From Aliidiomarina celeris (GTDB lineage: Bacteria > Pseudomonadota > Gammaproteobacteria > Enterobacterales > Alteromonadaceae): a stretch of DNA of 64,000 nt. The notes beneath the pieces are model-generated. The model worked only from the letters and a program-made list of their open reading frames with translations. It made no database searches and was not told where the DNA came from. The DNA lies in the NCBI RefSeq assembly GCF_003316875.1, contig NZ_QMIL01000001.1, forward strand, positions 806,001 through 870,000, read 5' to 3'. Positions 39,626-49,310 of this stretch are shown piece by piece (within the stretch, counting starts at the first letter, position 1; each line of letters starts with the position of its first letter). The translations under genes were made by a program, and so were the position numbers.

Positions 39626-40366
39626 ATGGCCAGACGAAAACGAGTCGATATTCCGGGTTTTCCGTATCACATTGTGCAACGCGGTAATAACAAGCAGAAC
39701 TGCTTCGCCGACAGTGAAGACTTTTCCTTTTACGCGCACCTTATGAAAATTTATAAAGAAAAGTTTAATGTCGACATTCATGCTTGGGTGTTCATGACCA
39801 ACCACGTGCACATGCTCGTAACACCCCATGAAAAACAGGCAGTTAGTAAAATGATGCAATCTATCGGGCGCAGATACGTGCAGCGTTTCAATAAAAAGCG
39901 AAAACGAACTGGAACACTCTGGGAGGGTCGTTTCCATTCCAGCATAGTGGATAGCGATGAGTACTTACTTACCGTGTATCGCTACATAGAATTGAACCCT
40001 GTCCGAGCTGGCATGGTGAACACGCCGAACGAGCATCACTGGTCAAGCTTCGCCACCAATGGTTACGGGCGCCGGTCAAACCTCATTACACCCCACGAGC
40101 TGTATTTAGGGTTGGGGGAGTCTGAGGAAGAGAGGCTCAAAGTCTATCGCTCTTTGTTTATGCACGACGTAAAAGGCGAGGTTCTTCAACAAATTAGAAC
40201 CGCGTTGCAGGCTAACATTGCCTTTGGGGGCGAGAAATTCAAGAAAACGATCGAATTAGCGACCGGAATATCACAACACCTCAAAACTCCAAAAAACAAG
40301 GGGTCAGATACACAACAAGGGGGTCAGACCCCCTCCGCTACAGCGCCCAAAAAACGTTCTTCGTAG
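39626..40366 (+). CDS. REP-associated tyrosine transposase (RAYT, IS200/Y1-like)
   Basis: A 246-residue single-stranded-DNA transposase. The start at 39626 has GGAGG seven bases upstream. HUH-type motifs are clear: IPGFPYHIVQRGNNKQ at the N-terminus, MTNHVHMLVTP with the His-x-His metal pair, RTGTLWEGRFHSSIV, and YRYIELNPVRAGMV with the presumed nucleophilic tyrosine. RAYTs are domesticated-looking transposases thought to spread REP elements rather than themselves. REP clusters lie on both sides and the last 20 or so codons run into cluster C. It appears intact. It is the only mobile-element gene recognised in the window. Confidence 0.93.
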   Translation: MARRKRVDIPGFPYHIVQRGNNKQNCFADSEDFSFYAHLMKIYKEKFNVDIHAWVFMTNHVHMLVTPHEKQAVSKMMQSIGRRYVQRFNKKRKRTGTLWEGRFHSSIVDSDEYLLTVYRYIELNPVRAGMVNTPNEHHWSSFATNGYGRRSNLITPHELYLGLGESEEERLKVYRSLFMHDVKGEVLQQIRTALQANIAFGGEKFKKTIELATGISQHLKTPKNKGSDTQQGGQTPSATAPKKRSS

Positions 40367-40388
40367 CGGAAAAGTTTACTCTGACCCC
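40300..40388. repeat. REP cluster C, overlapping the RAYT 3' end
   Basis: Three units: GGGGTCAGATACA from 40300, GGGGTCAGACCCC from 40320 (itself palindromic) and AGTTTACTCTGACCCC ending at 40388. Between the last two lies a further inverted pair CCGCTAC (about 40333-40339) / GTAGCGG (40363-40369), so 40320-40388 can fold into a long imperfect hairpin. The RAYT stop codon (40364-40366) lies inside it. fabV ends 12 bases further. Confidence 0.87.
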
Positions 40389-40400
40389 AAGGTTAGGGGG

Positions 40401-41576
40401 TTACCAGTCGGCGAGTGGTGATACGTCGGCGTCGTAGTCGACGCCGTCAACGCCAAAGCCGAACAAGCGCAGGAAGTCGGCGTGGTAGCCCTCATAATCG
40501 GCGAGTTGATGGAAGTTCTCTTGAGTCACTTGGTTCCACAAACCTTCAATCACCGCCTGGGTTTCATCATTGGTTTCTTTTGCGTCCATTCGCAAGCGGC
40601 CGGCCTCATCGAGCTCTGGCGAAGGCACATAGAGCCCCTCAATAAACAACCGATATGCCTGTTCAATACAGCCCTCATGCGTGCCGTCTTCTTTCATCAC
40701 CTTGTACATTAACGAAATATACAAAGGCATTACCGGAATGGCTGAGCTCGCCTGTGTCACCACCGCCTTTAACGATGACACATAGGCTTTTAAACCCAAC
40801 GACGCATAATCGTTACGCAACGCCGCAGCAGCCCGGTCTAGATCTTCCTTCGCCTTACCAATGGTGGCATGGCCGTAAATTGGCCAAGTGAGTTTCTTAC
40901 CAATATAGGTGTAAGCAGTGGTTTGCACGCCATCCGCCAACACGCCCGCCGCCGACAACGCTTTTATCCAACGCTCCCAGTCTTCACCGCCCATTACTTT
41001 TACAGTATTGGCAATTTCCTCTTCATTAGCAGGCTCCAGCGACACATCGTGCACGCGGTCTTTGTCGGTGTCGTAAGTTTTTGTGGTGTAGGCTTGGCCC
41101 ACCGGCTTCAACGTTGAGCTGTACACTTCGCCAGTTTCCGGATCACGCCGCTTCGGCGACGCCAAACTGTAAATCACCAAGTCTACTTGCCCTAAATCCG
41201 CCTTAATGCGCGCTATCGTCTCGTCTTTCAGCTCGTCAGAAAAAGCGTCGCCATTTAAGGTTTCCGCGTAATGCCCCGCCGCACGTGCCTTTTCATGAAA
41301 CGCCGCAACGTTATACCAGCCCGCAGTACCGGTTTTCTTCTCGCTCGGCTCTTTCTCAAAGCACACGCCTAAGGTTTTTGCGCCCGCTCCGAACGTAGCT
41401 ACAATGCGCGACGCCAAACCGTAACCGGTTGAGCAGCCAATCACCAACACACGTTGGGGGCCTTTCACTGGCGCCAATTTCTGCACGTAATCTATCTGCT
41501 CTTGTACGTTTGCCGCACACCCTACCGGATGCGAGTTCGTACAAATAAACCCACGAATACGAGGCTTAATTACCAT
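40401..41576 (-). CDS. fabV: Enoyl-ACP reductase FabV (trans-2-enoyl-CoA reductase family)
   Basis: A 391-residue NADH-dependent reductase of the last fatty-acid elongation step. The start at 41576 gives [20 protein letters not shown], the usual N-terminus; 19 upstream residues are unlike the family. The cofactor motif is [14 protein letters not shown] and the active-site Tyr-x8-Lys is in [16 protein letters not shown]. FabV is intrinsically tolerant to triclosan in other species. It lies between bolA and the nqr operon, next to the RAYT module. Confidence 0.95.
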   Translation of the reverse strand: MVIKPRIRGFICTNSHPVGCAANVQEQIDYVQKLAPVKGPQRVLVIGCSTGYGLASRIVATFGAGAKTLGVCFEKEPSEKKTGTAGWYNVAAFHEKARAAGHYAETLNGDAFSDELKDETIARIKADLGQVDLVIYSLASPKRRDPETGEVYSSTLKPVGQAYTTKTYDTDKDRVHDVSLEPANEEEIANTVKVMGGEDWERWIKALSAAGVLADGVQTTAYTYIGKKLTWPIYGHATIGKAKEDLDRAAAALRNDYASLGLKAYVSSLKAVVTQASSAIPVMPLYISLMYKVMKEDGTHEGCIEQAYRLFIEGLYVPSPELDEAGRLRMDAKETNDETQAVIEGLWNQVTQENFHQLADYEGYHADFLRLFGFGVDGVDYDADVSPLADW

Positions 41577-41669
41577 AATTTCAATCTCTTTTTGGTGTTT
41601 ATTATTGCGCTCATCATAACCCAACCCATGCACAAAACAGATCAGATGATCGCCCTATACCCGCAACGC

Positions 41670-41978
41670 TTACTCGCCGCCATGGCAGGGTGGGCTTTGT
41701 GGTGCGTTATTCTGGCGTTTTTGCCATTCCTCCGGAGTGTAGGTATGCAGCGCCAATGCATGCACTGAACCCGCGAGCTCCGCAGCCAAAACAGCATTCA
41801 CCTCTCGGTGCCGTGCCAACAAGCGCTTACCCGTAAATACTTCTGTAACAAGTGTCACCTTAAAATGCGATTGCGCCTTCGGGCCCGCGGCATGCATGTA
41901 GCTTTCATCGTCTACTTGTAAAAAACTGGGTGAAAACGCCTGTGCCAGTTTCTCTTCTATTATTTCTCGCATCGTCAT
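41670..41978 (-). CDS. bolA: BolA-family protein
   Basis: A 102-residue protein: EEKLAQAFSPSFLQVDDESYMH, then SHFKVTLVTEVFTGKRLLARHREVNAVL and VHALALHTYTPEEW. This is the full BolA fold with the conserved RH-x2-V region and a His available for Fe-S ligation with a monothiol glutaredoxin. The C-terminus (QNNAPQSPPCHGGE) is a short extension. In vibrios bolA stands directly upstream of nqrA; here fabV and the RAYT region separate them. Confidence 0.9.
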   Translation of the reverse strand: MTMREIIEEKLAQAFSPSFLQVDDESYMHAAGPKAQSHFKVTLVTEVFTGKRLLARHREVNAVLAAELAGSVHALALHTYTPEEWQKRQNNAPQSPPCHGGE

Positions 41979-42029
41979 ACAAACTCCTCAAACCTCTTTT
42001 ATATACATTGCTTATTTCGTAATAAATGC

Positions 42030-42057
42030 TAAACATTGAGTAAGAACCGACCGATAC
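42030..42057 (+). promoter_or_regulatory. Candidate flagellar sigma-28 promoter for the chemoreceptor gene
   Basis: TAAACATT (42030-42037) and ACCGATAC (42050-42057) resemble the sigma-28 elements TAAAGTTT and GCCGATAA, with a 12-base spacer against the usual 11. The start codon lies 38 bases downstream with AAGGA at 42084-42088. Chemoreceptor genes are often FliA-controlled, which supports the reading; the match is partial. Confidence 0.4.
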
Positions 42058-42095
42058 AAACTTATTGCTAGTGAAGTTAAAATAAGGAAAAAAAC

Positions 42096-44033
42096 ATGTC
42101 TGCTGTTTGGCAACGCCTTGGTTTCAAAGGCCGTCTCACTACCTCTATTGTATTACTCGTTGTGCTCTCGGTTTTGGTTGTCGCCTCTATTGTGTACATA
42201 GAATACCGACGCGCCGCTACCGAAGCCACTATGAATCGCCTTACCGGCGCCGGCGAACAAGCTGCGGAGTCATTCACCGACTGGCTTATTGCCCGCCAAG
42301 ACGAAGTAAAATTTGCCGCCAATTTACCGGCAACCGCGAGTCTCGACACAGACCGTTTGCGCAATATCCTCACCATTCTTGCCGACGCGCACGGTTACTA
42401 CGACTCCATCTATATCGTTGACACGGGCGGGCGCGGCATGGTCGGTGTTTCCCATGCCAATGGGCAAACCACCTATATTCCACCCAATGAAGCCTCAAGC
42501 TTTAATGTTGCTGACCGCAGTTGGTTCCAAAACGCCATGCAAGGCAACGACACTATTTCCAACCCTTTGGTGTCGCGTGCGACCGGCAATCGTATCAGTA
42601 ATATCGCCATACCCATTCGCAACAACGGCCGTATTGTCGCTATTTTCCGCGCCGCCGTGATGCTCGAGAATATTACAAATCAAGTGCAAGACCTCAGCAT
42701 TCCCGGCGACCCTAATGTTTTCCTTATTGCCAAAGACCGCTCGCTCATTACCCCTTCGCGCTACCAAAGCAACCTCGAAGCGAAAATTGACTCTCTCGCT
42801 GCACAGGGTATCGCCAGCGGCCGCTCGGGAATTACCACCTACAACAATTCTGCGGGTATTTCTGTTATCGGAAACTTCAATTACCTCGAGCTACTCGGTT
42901 GGGGGCTAATTATCGAACAGCGCGAAGACGAAGCCTTAGCTGCCGTAAACCGTATGTTCTGGACCCTAGTGGTTATCGTGGCGGTAATTATTGGCTTAAG
43001 CGTAGCTATGTGCTTCTGGATTACCGGTACCGTAATTAAAATCCTTGGCGGCGACCCAAATTATGCCAACGAGGTGGTTGGCGTGGTGGCCAGCGGCGAT
43101 CTCTCCCACGACCTCAACCTCGAAGGCGCCGACGAAAAAAGCTTACTTGCGGCCATTGGGCGTATGCAAGCCCAGCTGCGCCACATTATGAGCGACATCA
43201 GCAGCTACTCCGAGCAAGTAGCCAGCGCTGCCACTGAACTTTCGCAAATTAACGAAGGCACCGAAGCTGGAATCCAAAATCAAACCGACCAGCTCAACCA
43301 CGCGGCCACCGCCGTTAATGAAATGAGCAGCACCGCCATTGAAGTCGCGCGCAATGCACAAGAAGCCGCCGGCGCTGCCAATCGTACAAACGACGAGGCC
43401 CGCCACGGCCAGAAAGCCGTGCGCGACACCATTAATAGCGTGGAAGAGCTCGATCTCGAAATTCAAAACACCAGCAATATTATCAACGAGCTAAAAACCG
43501 ACTCCGACCAAATTGGGCAAGTTCTTACGGTTATCGAAAACATTGCCGAGCAAACCAATCTACTCGCGTTGAACGCCGCCATTGAGGCGGCACGCGCAGG
43601 TGAAAGCGGCCGTGGTTTCTCGGTGGTCGCCGATGAAGTTCGGACTCTCGCAAGCCGTACCCAAGAGAGCACCAAGCAAATTCAAGACGTGATTGTACGC
43701 TTGCAAAGCGCGGCGGAGCGTTCAGTAAAAGCCATGGAAATTAGTCAGAAAAAAGCCGACAGCTCACGCGACAAAGCGAACTTAGCGGGCTCGTCACTAG
43801 AACAAATTACCGAAGCGGCCACGGTGATAAACGACATGGTGCACCAAATTGCGAGTGCCACCGAGGAACAAACCGCCGCAACCAAGGAAATCACGGAGAA
43901 CATCCACGCCGTGGCAGACGTAGCCTCACAAACCGCAGAAAGCGTTAGCCAAAGCGCCGAAGCCAGCGAGTCATTGGCCGGCCTCGCCGAAAAACTACAA
44001 GAGTTAGTGCGTCAGTTCCGCGTACGCCGGTGA
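42096..44033 (+). CDS. Methyl-accepting chemotaxis protein with dCache-type sensor
   Basis: A 645-residue inner-membrane chemoreceptor. TM1 is residues about 13-36 ([20 protein letters not shown]). The periplasmic part to about 285 has the Cache signature [13 protein letters not shown] and [15 protein letters not shown]2 is about 286-311, then a HAMP region, then the signalling domain with the hairpin tip [19 protein letters not shown] followed by [15 protein letters not shown], which contacts CheA and CheW. Cache sensors often bind amino acids or organic acids; the ligand here is unknown. No other chemotaxis gene is adjacent. The 3' end is followed by palindromic repeats. Confidence 0.94.
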   Translation: MSAVWQRLGFKGRLTTSIVLLVVLSVLVVASIVYIEYRRAATEATMNRLTGAGEQAAESFTDWLIARQDEVKFAANLPATASLDTDRLRNILTILADAHGYYDSIYIVDTGGRGMVGVSHANGQTTYIPPNEASSFNVADRSWFQNAMQGNDTISNPLVSRATGNRISNIAIPIRNNGRIVAIFRAAVMLENITNQVQDLSIPGDPNVFLIAKDRSLITPSRYQSNLEAKIDSLAAQGIASGRSGITTYNNSAGISVIGNFNYLELLGWGLIIEQREDEALAAVNRMFWTLVVIVAVIIGLSVAMCFWITGTVIKILGGDPNYANEVVGVVASGDLSHDLNLEGADEKSLLAAIGRMQAQLRHIMSDISSYSEQVASAATELSQINEGTEAGIQNQTDQLNHAATAVNEMSSTAIEVARNAQEAAGAANRTNDEARHGQKAVRDTINSVEELDLEIQNTSNIINELKTDSDQIGQVLTVIENIAEQTNLLALNAAIEAARAGESGRGFSVVADEVRTLASRTQESTKQIQDVIVRLQSAAERSVKAMEISQKKADSSRDKANLAGSSLEQITEAATVINDMVHQIASATEEQTAATKEITENIHAVADVASQTAESVSQSAEASESLAGLAEKLQELVRQFRVRR

Positions 44034-44127
44034 GTAAACCGCGCGCAAAAATCGTGCGCGCGTTCAACAGCCCGAGCCCAACGCAGCACAGGCGCGGGCA
44101 TTTATCGAAATTCGATATCGCGGAATG

Positions 44128-44190
44128 CACGGCGGTGCCGTGATTTCCACGAATTCGGAATCTCGTAGGTACGGCGGTGCCGTACCTACG
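44128..44190. repeat. Palindromic repeats in the mcp/DHH convergent gap
   Basis: CACGGC-GGT-GCCGTG (44128-44142) and a perfect 12-bp stem CGTAGGTACGGC-GGT-GCCGTACCTACG (44164-44190) share the GGC-GGT-GCC centre. The second overlaps the stop codon of the DHH gene (44186-44188). The stem could protect the 3' ends of both convergent transcripts. No U-run follows either side. Confidence 0.65.
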
Positions 44191-45160
44191 CGTAATACCT
44201 GCTCACGGCGTCGATAAACCGGCCGAGATCTGCCAACGGCAACGCATTTACACCCGCGGCGCCAGCACGCCCACCCCCCGTTGGAAAAGCGCTACAAATA
44301 TCGCCAGCACCTTGCAAATTCGACTTCGGCGCGCGCAAGCTAATAGTTAACGTTTTACCGTCGGCGTTTGGCGTTGCAATTACAATGGCCTTATCTGGCG
44401 ACGCGTGTGCAAGGTCATTACCCAACGTACCGCTAATCCGCCGCGCCCAAGCCTCATCTTCGAGCATAATAGCCGTGAGGCCATCATCGTCACGCAATGT
44501 GTCCGCGCGCTGCGCCTGCTCCATGTCCTCGCCATAGCCCTGTTGCAGCTTTACAAAAGGCGAGTCCGTGTCTTCTATCACGTCAAAAGGTGAGTCGTAC
44601 AACGCTAGCTCTCGGTACAAGGCTTCCGGTGCAAAATGTAAGTCTTGAACACTCGCACCATAACCATTGTAGTTCACCAACACACCGAGCTCTTTTACCT
44701 TCTGCGCGCTCTCCCTGTGCCAGCCCAGCTTGTCACTCTCTGCCAAAGCCACAGTGTCGAGGCTGTCACCAAACGCAGCGGCAATTGCCCACGGATGGTA
44801 CATCCCACCTAAGTGCTTACTCACTAACAAACCTGTACACACAGTTGGGGCAAAATCGATAACTGCGTTTAACTTTTCATGGGTAAATAACGTTTTCGCT
44901 TGGTGATGGTCGCAGTAAAAAATCGACTCAGCATGGTTGAGCACACGCTCTAGATCTGCCGTATTCTTGTCGAACGAAATATCTAACGCAGTAATCACTG
45001 CACCCTGGGCCTGCTCATCAGAAATTCGCCGAATCAATGCGTTATCACGCTTCACACCACTAATCAGCAACTGGTCTTTCGCCGCAACCGGCGCAGCCTT
45101 GCGCATCTGCAACAAAGAAAAAATACCATCCGCATCGCCATTAAAAACATCAATGAACAT
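44186..45160 (-). CDS. DHH-family phosphoesterase
   Basis: A 324-residue protein of the DHH superfamily. Visible motifs are DVFNGDADGIFSL (about 4-16, the first metal-binding motif), YCDHHQAKT (the DHH motif, about 84), and the C-terminal DHHA1-like loop FPTGGGRAGAAGVNAL. The ATG at 45160 follows GGAG by ten bases; a TTG at 45163 is less likely. Relatives such as NrnA hydrolyse short oligonucleotides and 3'-phosphoadenosine 5'-phosphate. The gene lies at the end of a sulfate-activation cluster, which makes PAP turnover an attractive inference, but the sequence alone does not show it. Confidence 0.8.
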   Translation of the reverse strand: MFIDVFNGDADGIFSLLQMRKAAPVAAKDQLLISGVKRDNALIRRISDEQAQGAVITALDISFDKNTADLERVLNHAESIFYCDHHQAKTLFTHEKLNAVIDFAPTVCTGLLVSKHLGGMYHPWAIAAAFGDSLDTVALAESDKLGWHRESAQKVKELGVLVNYNGYGASVQDLHFAPEALYRELALYDSPFDVIEDTDSPFVKLQQGYGEDMEQAQRADTLRDDDGLTAIMLEDEAWARRISGTLGNDLAHASPDKAIVIATPNADGKTLTISLRAPKSNLQGAGDICSAFPTGGGRAGAAGVNALPLADLGRFIDAVSRYYA

Positions 45161-45186
45161 CAACCGTCTCCGTTCCTTACAACCCT

Positions 45187-45254
45187 GGGGTCAGAGTACA
45201 CTTTTCGCCTCACCCTCCCAAAAATAAAGGGCTGTAGCGTTTTACTCTGACCCC
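45187..45254. repeat. REP cluster D, providing the cysC stop codon
   Basis: An inverted pair: GGGGTCAGAGTACACTTTT (45187-45205) and GTTTTACTCTGACCCC (45239-45254). It fills the cysC-DHH gap. The last codons of cysC, read on the minus strand, are contained in the right unit (CTGGGGTCAGAGTAA gives L-G-S-E-stop), so the element supplies the 3' end of the coding sequence. Confidence 0.88.
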
Positions 45255-45841
45255 AGTTTGTGGTTTTGAATTAAATACGCAACGACTTGTTCAGCAGCCG
45301 CCTCTACGCTAATTTCTGCCGTTTTCAAATGGATTTCTGCGTTTTTCGGCGCTTCGTACGGCGAAGAAATACCCGTGAAATGCGGAATGTCACCCGCGCG
45401 GGCTTTTTTGTACAAACCTTTAGGGTCGCGCTGCTCGCAGATTTCCAACGGAGTGTCTACAAATACTTCAATAAAGTGAGCACCCGCTATCGCCCTAGCC
45501 TGCTCTCTATCCGCAATAAATGGCGATATAAAGGCAGTTCCAACAATCAGGCCTGCCTCTGCAAAGAGCTTGGCCACCTCGGTGATCCTGCGGATATTTT
45601 CAATCCGCGACGCATCGTCGAAGCCTAAATCTTTATTCAACCCGTGACGCACGTTGTCGCCGTCGAGCAGGTAGGTATGGCAGCCCCGCTCAAATAATTT
45701 AAGGTCCACAGCATTCGCAATAGTCGACTTCCCCGAACCACTCAACCCCGTGTACCAAAGCACCGCAGGCTTATGCCCATTCAGCCTCACCCGATCATCA
45801 AACGACACCGCCGTATCATGCCAAACAATATTCTCGCTCAT
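45242..45841 (-). CDS. cysC: Adenylylsulfate kinase
   Basis: A 199-residue kinase that phosphorylates adenosine 5'-phosphosulfate to PAPS. Walker A is GLSGSGKST (32-40). [15 protein letters not shown] holds the substrate-binding region and [13 protein letters not shown] follows. The start at 45841 has AGGAG four bases upstream. The C-terminal L-G-S-E and the stop come from a REP unit; the enzyme core is complete. It is separate from CysN, not fused as in some species. REP clusters lie on both sides of the gene. Confidence 0.96.
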   Translation of the reverse strand: MSENIVWHDTAVSFDDRVRLNGHKPAVLWYTGLSGSGKSTIANAVDLKLFERGCHTYLLDGDNVRHGLNKDLGFDDASRIENIRRITEVAKLFAEAGLIVGTAFISPFIADREQARAIAGAHFIEVFVDTPLEICEQRDPKGLYKKARAGDIPHFTGISSPYEAPKNAEIHLKTAEISVEAAAEQVVAYLIQNHKLGSE

Positions 45842-45861
45842 CTCGCTCCTGCTCCAACTAC

Positions 45862-46023
45862 GGGGTCAGAGTAAAGTTTCCGCCCCTTCTTCCAGTAAAA
45901 CTGCGCCTTTCAAAGCGCGGGGTCAGACCCCAAGCGCTCCCGTAATCCAAAAATCGCGCACAACTCATTGACACCAAAAAGATATCAAGTGTATCTGACC
46001 CCGCGCAGCTGGGGTCTGACCCC
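45862..46023. repeat. REP cluster E, between cysC and the SLC13 gene
   Basis: Four units: GGGGTCAGAGTAAAGTTTCC from 45862, palindromic GGGGTCAGACCCC at 45919-45931, inverted GTATCTGACCCC ending at 46002 and palindromic GGGGTCTGACCCC at 46011-46023. The cluster fills almost the entire 186-base gap, starting 21 bases above the cysC ATG and ending 4 bases from the transporter stop codon. Strong folding is expected in the mRNA between the two genes. Confidence 0.88.
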
Positions 46024-46027
46024 GTGG

Positions 46028-47743
46028 TTAAAAGGGAAAAACCATGGGGATGAGCACGATGCACGCCACAACGTAGGTTATTGCTACGGGTGCGCCGGTG
46101 ACTAAAAAATGCTTAAGCCGATAGGTGCTCGCGTTAAACACCATCAAATTGGTTTGATATCCGTAAGGCGTTAAAAAGCTCGCCGACGCGGCAAAAGCCA
46201 CCCCCATCACCATCGGAAACGGATCCACGCCCATCCCCACCGCCAAGCTATATGCAATCGGGAACATCAACGCTGCTGCAGCGTTATTGGTAATCAACTC
46301 GGTCAACAAATAAGTGAGCAAAAATACACCCACAAAAGTTACTAGCGGCGCATACCCCGCCAACGCGCTCGCCGCAAAATCACTAATCCCCTGCGACAGC
46401 CCAGTGCTCGTCATTGCGGTGGCAATACACAGCGCACTGGCAACAATCACCCAAATCTCCACCGGAAACCGGCGTTTAATCTCGTTACTGTGCAAACACC
46501 CGGTAAACAACAAGCCCGCAAGCAAAAACAAAGAACCTGTAAACAGCGACGTGCCCGTAACCACACTCACCGCAATCATGCCCACAAAGCCCCACAACGT
46601 AAGCTTCTCGCGCCAGCCACTCAACATGTTTTCGGGGCTCACCCCACTCAACACATAAAAGTTTTTAGTAATGTTATGGCGTGTTGAAAAGTCGGGGCCC
46701 GTCGCAAGCAATAAAAAATCCCCCGGCTGCAACACCACCTCGCCGAGTTTTCCGGTAACCCGCTCCCCTTCACGGCGAATCGCCACCACAGCCGCGTCAA
46801 AACGAGCCCTAAAGCCAGTGCTCTTCAGCGTTTTACCAACCAATACCGAGTCTTCCTTAACAATAACCTCGGTTAACTTGTGCGTTTCTAACCCTTGCTC
46901 TTCTGCGAACAAACTCAAACCCGGAAACTGTTTCAAAGCCATAACCTTGCCCACATTTCCCGAAAACACCAATTTATCGCCGGCTTGCAGTACATCGTAT
47001 CGGGCTACAGGCCTTAAAATCTCGGCTTTTCGAATAATTTCAGCAAGAAAAAGCTCATCGAGGTGGCGAAGCCCCGCGTCTTCCACGGTTTTACCCACCA
47101 AAGGCGAGTCTTCTGCCAGTTTTGCCTCTACAAAATACTCTGAAATTGCGGATTTTTCTTCATGCTCGTCCGGCAGAAAAAACGTCATCACAAACAGCAC
47201 AAATAAGCCGGCGCACGTCACGCCAAGGCCCACCAAGGTAAAGTCAAAAAAACGGAAGCCGGCATGGCCGGTATCGGTAAACATCGAATTCACAATCAAG
47301 TTTGTCGACGTACCAATAAGGGTTAAGGTGCCACCCATAATCGCGGCATAAGAAAGCGGAATCAGCAACTTAGTGGGGGCAATGTACTTATTCGAGCGCA
47401 CGGCGTTGAGCATAGCGGCAACAACCGCGGTGTTATTCAGCACCGACGACGCCAACGCAGAAAAACCCATGGTGCGCAGAATACTTGCACTTTGCGAAGG
47501 TGAAAAAAGATACGCAGAAACACGCCGCAACAGGCTGGTTTTTTCGAGCGCAAAGGAAATCAACACCAGCATAATTAACGTAGCCAGGCCGGGGTTTGCC
47601 GCGTTGCGCAACAGCGCCTCAGGGCTTACCCAACCCACCGCAACGGTAATCAGCATGGCGCCGCCAAATATTGCCGCCGACCGCGTTTGATAACGAACGA
47701 GCAGCGCGATCATCGCAATAATCAACAGGGTTAAAAAAAGCAT
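46028..47743 (-). CDS. SLC13/DASS-family transporter with two TrkA-C domains, probable sulfate importer
   Basis: A 571-residue inner-membrane carrier. It has an N-terminal membrane bundle, with NNTAVVAAMLNAV and TLIGTSTNLIVNS (the family substrate loop); a cytosolic insert of two RCK_C domains (about 200-370, DSPLVGKTVEDAG and DSVLVGKTLKSTG); and a second membrane bundle with the matching NNAAAALMFP. Members with this layout are found next to sulfate-activation genes and are thought to import sulfate with Na+. The position between cysN and cysC supports sulfate as substrate. ATG at 47743, with a weak GGTGAT ribosome site. Confidence 0.85.
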   Translation of the reverse strand: MLFLTLLIIAMIALLVRYQTRSAAIFGGAMLITVAVGWVSPEALLRNAANPGLATLIMLVLISFALEKTSLLRRVSAYLFSPSQSASILRTMGFSALASSVLNNTAVVAAMLNAVRSNKYIAPTKLLIPLSYAAIMGGTLTLIGTSTNLIVNSMFTDTGHAGFRFFDFTLVGLGVTCAGLFVLFVMTFFLPDEHEEKSAISEYFVEAKLAEDSPLVGKTVEDAGLRHLDELFLAEIIRKAEILRPVARYDVLQAGDKLVFSGNVGKVMALKQFPGLSLFAEEQGLETHKLTEVIVKEDSVLVGKTLKSTGFRARFDAAVVAIRREGERVTGKLGEVVLQPGDFLLLATGPDFSTRHNITKNFYVLSGVSPENMLSGWREKLTLWGFVGMIAVSVVTGTSLFTGSLFLLAGLLFTGCLHSNEIKRRFPVEIWVIVASALCIATAMTSTGLSQGISDFAASALAGYAPLVTFVGVFLLTYLLTELITNNAAAALMFPIAYSLAVGMGVDPFPMVMGVAFAASASFLTPYGYQTNLMVFNASTYRLKHFLVTGAPVAITYVVACIVLIPMVFPF

Positions 47744-47835
47744 TTCACATCACCATTTCTGTAAGCGCGGCGGCCCCACGCGTACAGCGCTTCGAAGATG
47801 CCCGCTCCATAGCCCGGAACTAACCCCATGCGCAC

Positions 47836-47852
47836 GCGCGGCAATGCCGCGC
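47836..47852. repeat. Short palindrome with GCAATGC core in the cysN-SLC13 gap
   Basis: GCGCGGCA-A-TGCCGCGC is a perfect 8-bp arm palindrome around a single base. It lies in the 147-base gap downstream of cysN. It belongs with the units at 7052-7068 and 62168-62184, which have the same arm length and centre but different flanking bases. Confidence 0.5.
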
Positions 47853-47890
47853 ATACAATGCTCCGAGCCGGCGCGCCCAAAAAGCCGCAC

Positions 47891-49309
47891 CTAGCCAAGC
47901 AGGTCCTTCGCTCCCCAATGCGGGAAGTGCTTGCGGATCAGCTGGTTAAGCTCAACCTCAAACTCACTAAACTCCGCCTTTGGCTCCGTCGATTCTTCAT
48001 GCCCTTTCAGCGCGGAATCAATCATTCCGGCACCCACGGTCACGTTACTCATCCGGTCTATCAGAATAAAACCGCCGGTTTGCTTATTGGTTTGGTACGC
48101 ATCAAAGGCAACCGGCTCCGTTACCTGCAAGTCCACCAAGCCAATTTCGTTCAGCTCCAACTTGCCAGCATCCACTTCTTCCAGCGTATTTACGTCTATG
48201 CGGTGGTGCAGCTTCTCAACCTGGCCCGTGGTGAGCTTACAGGTAAACTTCACGTAATATTCGCGATGCGGCTCCAGCGCCTTTTCATGCATCCATACCA
48301 CTTTGGCGCGCATTCGCGTCGACACATGGGGTAACTCGTCTTTGCGCACAATCATGTTACCGCGGCTTACGTCTACTTCGTCATTCAACGTTAGCGTTAC
48401 GGCCATCGGCGCGCGGGCTTCCTCAAGCTCGCCGTCGAAGGTAACAATCGACTTCACGGAAGAAATAGTGCCCGACGGCAATACTCGAATGGTATCTCCC
48501 ACCCGAATCGACCCCGACGCAATCGTGCCTTGGAAGCCACGAAAATCGGAGTTCGGCCGCGACACTAACTGCACAGGAAAACGGAAGTCATGGCTTTCCG
48601 CGTCACCCGCAACCTCAATGTTTTCCAAATACTCCATCAAGGTTGAGCCACGGAACCAGCTCAAATGCTCCGAAGGATTCACCACATTGTCGCCTTTCAG
48701 CGCCGAGATCGGCACAAAGCGAATGTCAGGAATGTCGAGCGAGCCCGCCAGCTTTAAATATTCATCTTGAATTTCTTTATAACGCTCTTGCGAATAGTCC
48801 ACCAAGTCCATTTTATTAATGGCTACAATGACATGCTTAATACCCAACAAGGAGCAAATAAAGCTATGGCGGCGCGTTTGCACTTGTACGCCGTGGCGCG
48901 CATCCACCAAAATAATCGCTAAGTCACAAGTCGAAGCGCCGGTCGCCATATTGCGCGTGTACTGCTCGTGGCCCGGAGTGTCCGCGATAATAAACTTGCG
49001 CTTGTCGGTCGAGAAATACCGGTACGCAACGTCAATGGTAATACCCTGCTCGCGCTCGCTTTGCAGGCCATCCACCAAAAGCGCTAAATCCACCTCATCG
49101 CCTTGCGTGCCTGACTTTTTCGAGTCTTCTGTAATAGCCGCTAGCTGGTCTTCAAAAATCATCTTACTGTCGTGCAGCAAACGCCCAATAAGGGTACTTT
49201 TACCGTCGTCCACCGAGCCACAGGTAATAAAGCGCAGCAGCTCTTTGCTTTCGTGCTGCTTCAAATAGGCAAGAATGTCTTGTTCAATTAAAGGAGATGC
49301 GTGGCTCAT
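47891..49309 (-). CDS. cysN: Sulfate adenylyltransferase subunit 1 (GTPase)
   Basis: A 472-residue EF-Tu-like GTPase. The start at 49309 gives [13 protein letters not shown]; its ATG is one base from the cysD stop. G1 is GSVDDGKST (31-39), switch [15 protein letters not shown]4 NKMDLVD. Domains II and III follow to the normal length. GTP hydrolysis here drives formation of APS by the CysD partner. There is no CysC kinase fused to the C-terminus. Confidence 0.96.
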   Translation of the reverse strand: MSHASPLIEQDILAYLKQHESKELLRFITCGSVDDGKSTLIGRLLHDSKMIFEDQLAAITEDSKKSGTQGDEVDLALLVDGLQSEREQGITIDVAYRYFSTDKRKFIIADTPGHEQYTRNMATGASTCDLAIILVDARHGVQVQTRRHSFICSLLGIKHVIVAINKMDLVDYSQERYKEIQDEYLKLAGSLDIPDIRFVPISALKGDNVVNPSEHLSWFRGSTLMEYLENIEVAGDAESHDFRFPVQLVSRPNSDFRGFQGTIASGSIRVGDTIRVLPSGTISSVKSIVTFDGELEEARAPMAVTLTLNDEVDVSRGNMIVRKDELPHVSTRMRAKVVWMHEKALEPHREYYVKFTCKLTTGQVEKLHHRIDVNTLEEVDAGKLELNEIGLVDLQVTEPVAFDAYQTNKQTGGFILIDRMSNVTVGAGMIDSALKGHEESTEPKAEFSEFEVELNQLIRKHFPHWGAKDLLG

Positions 49310-49310
49310 A

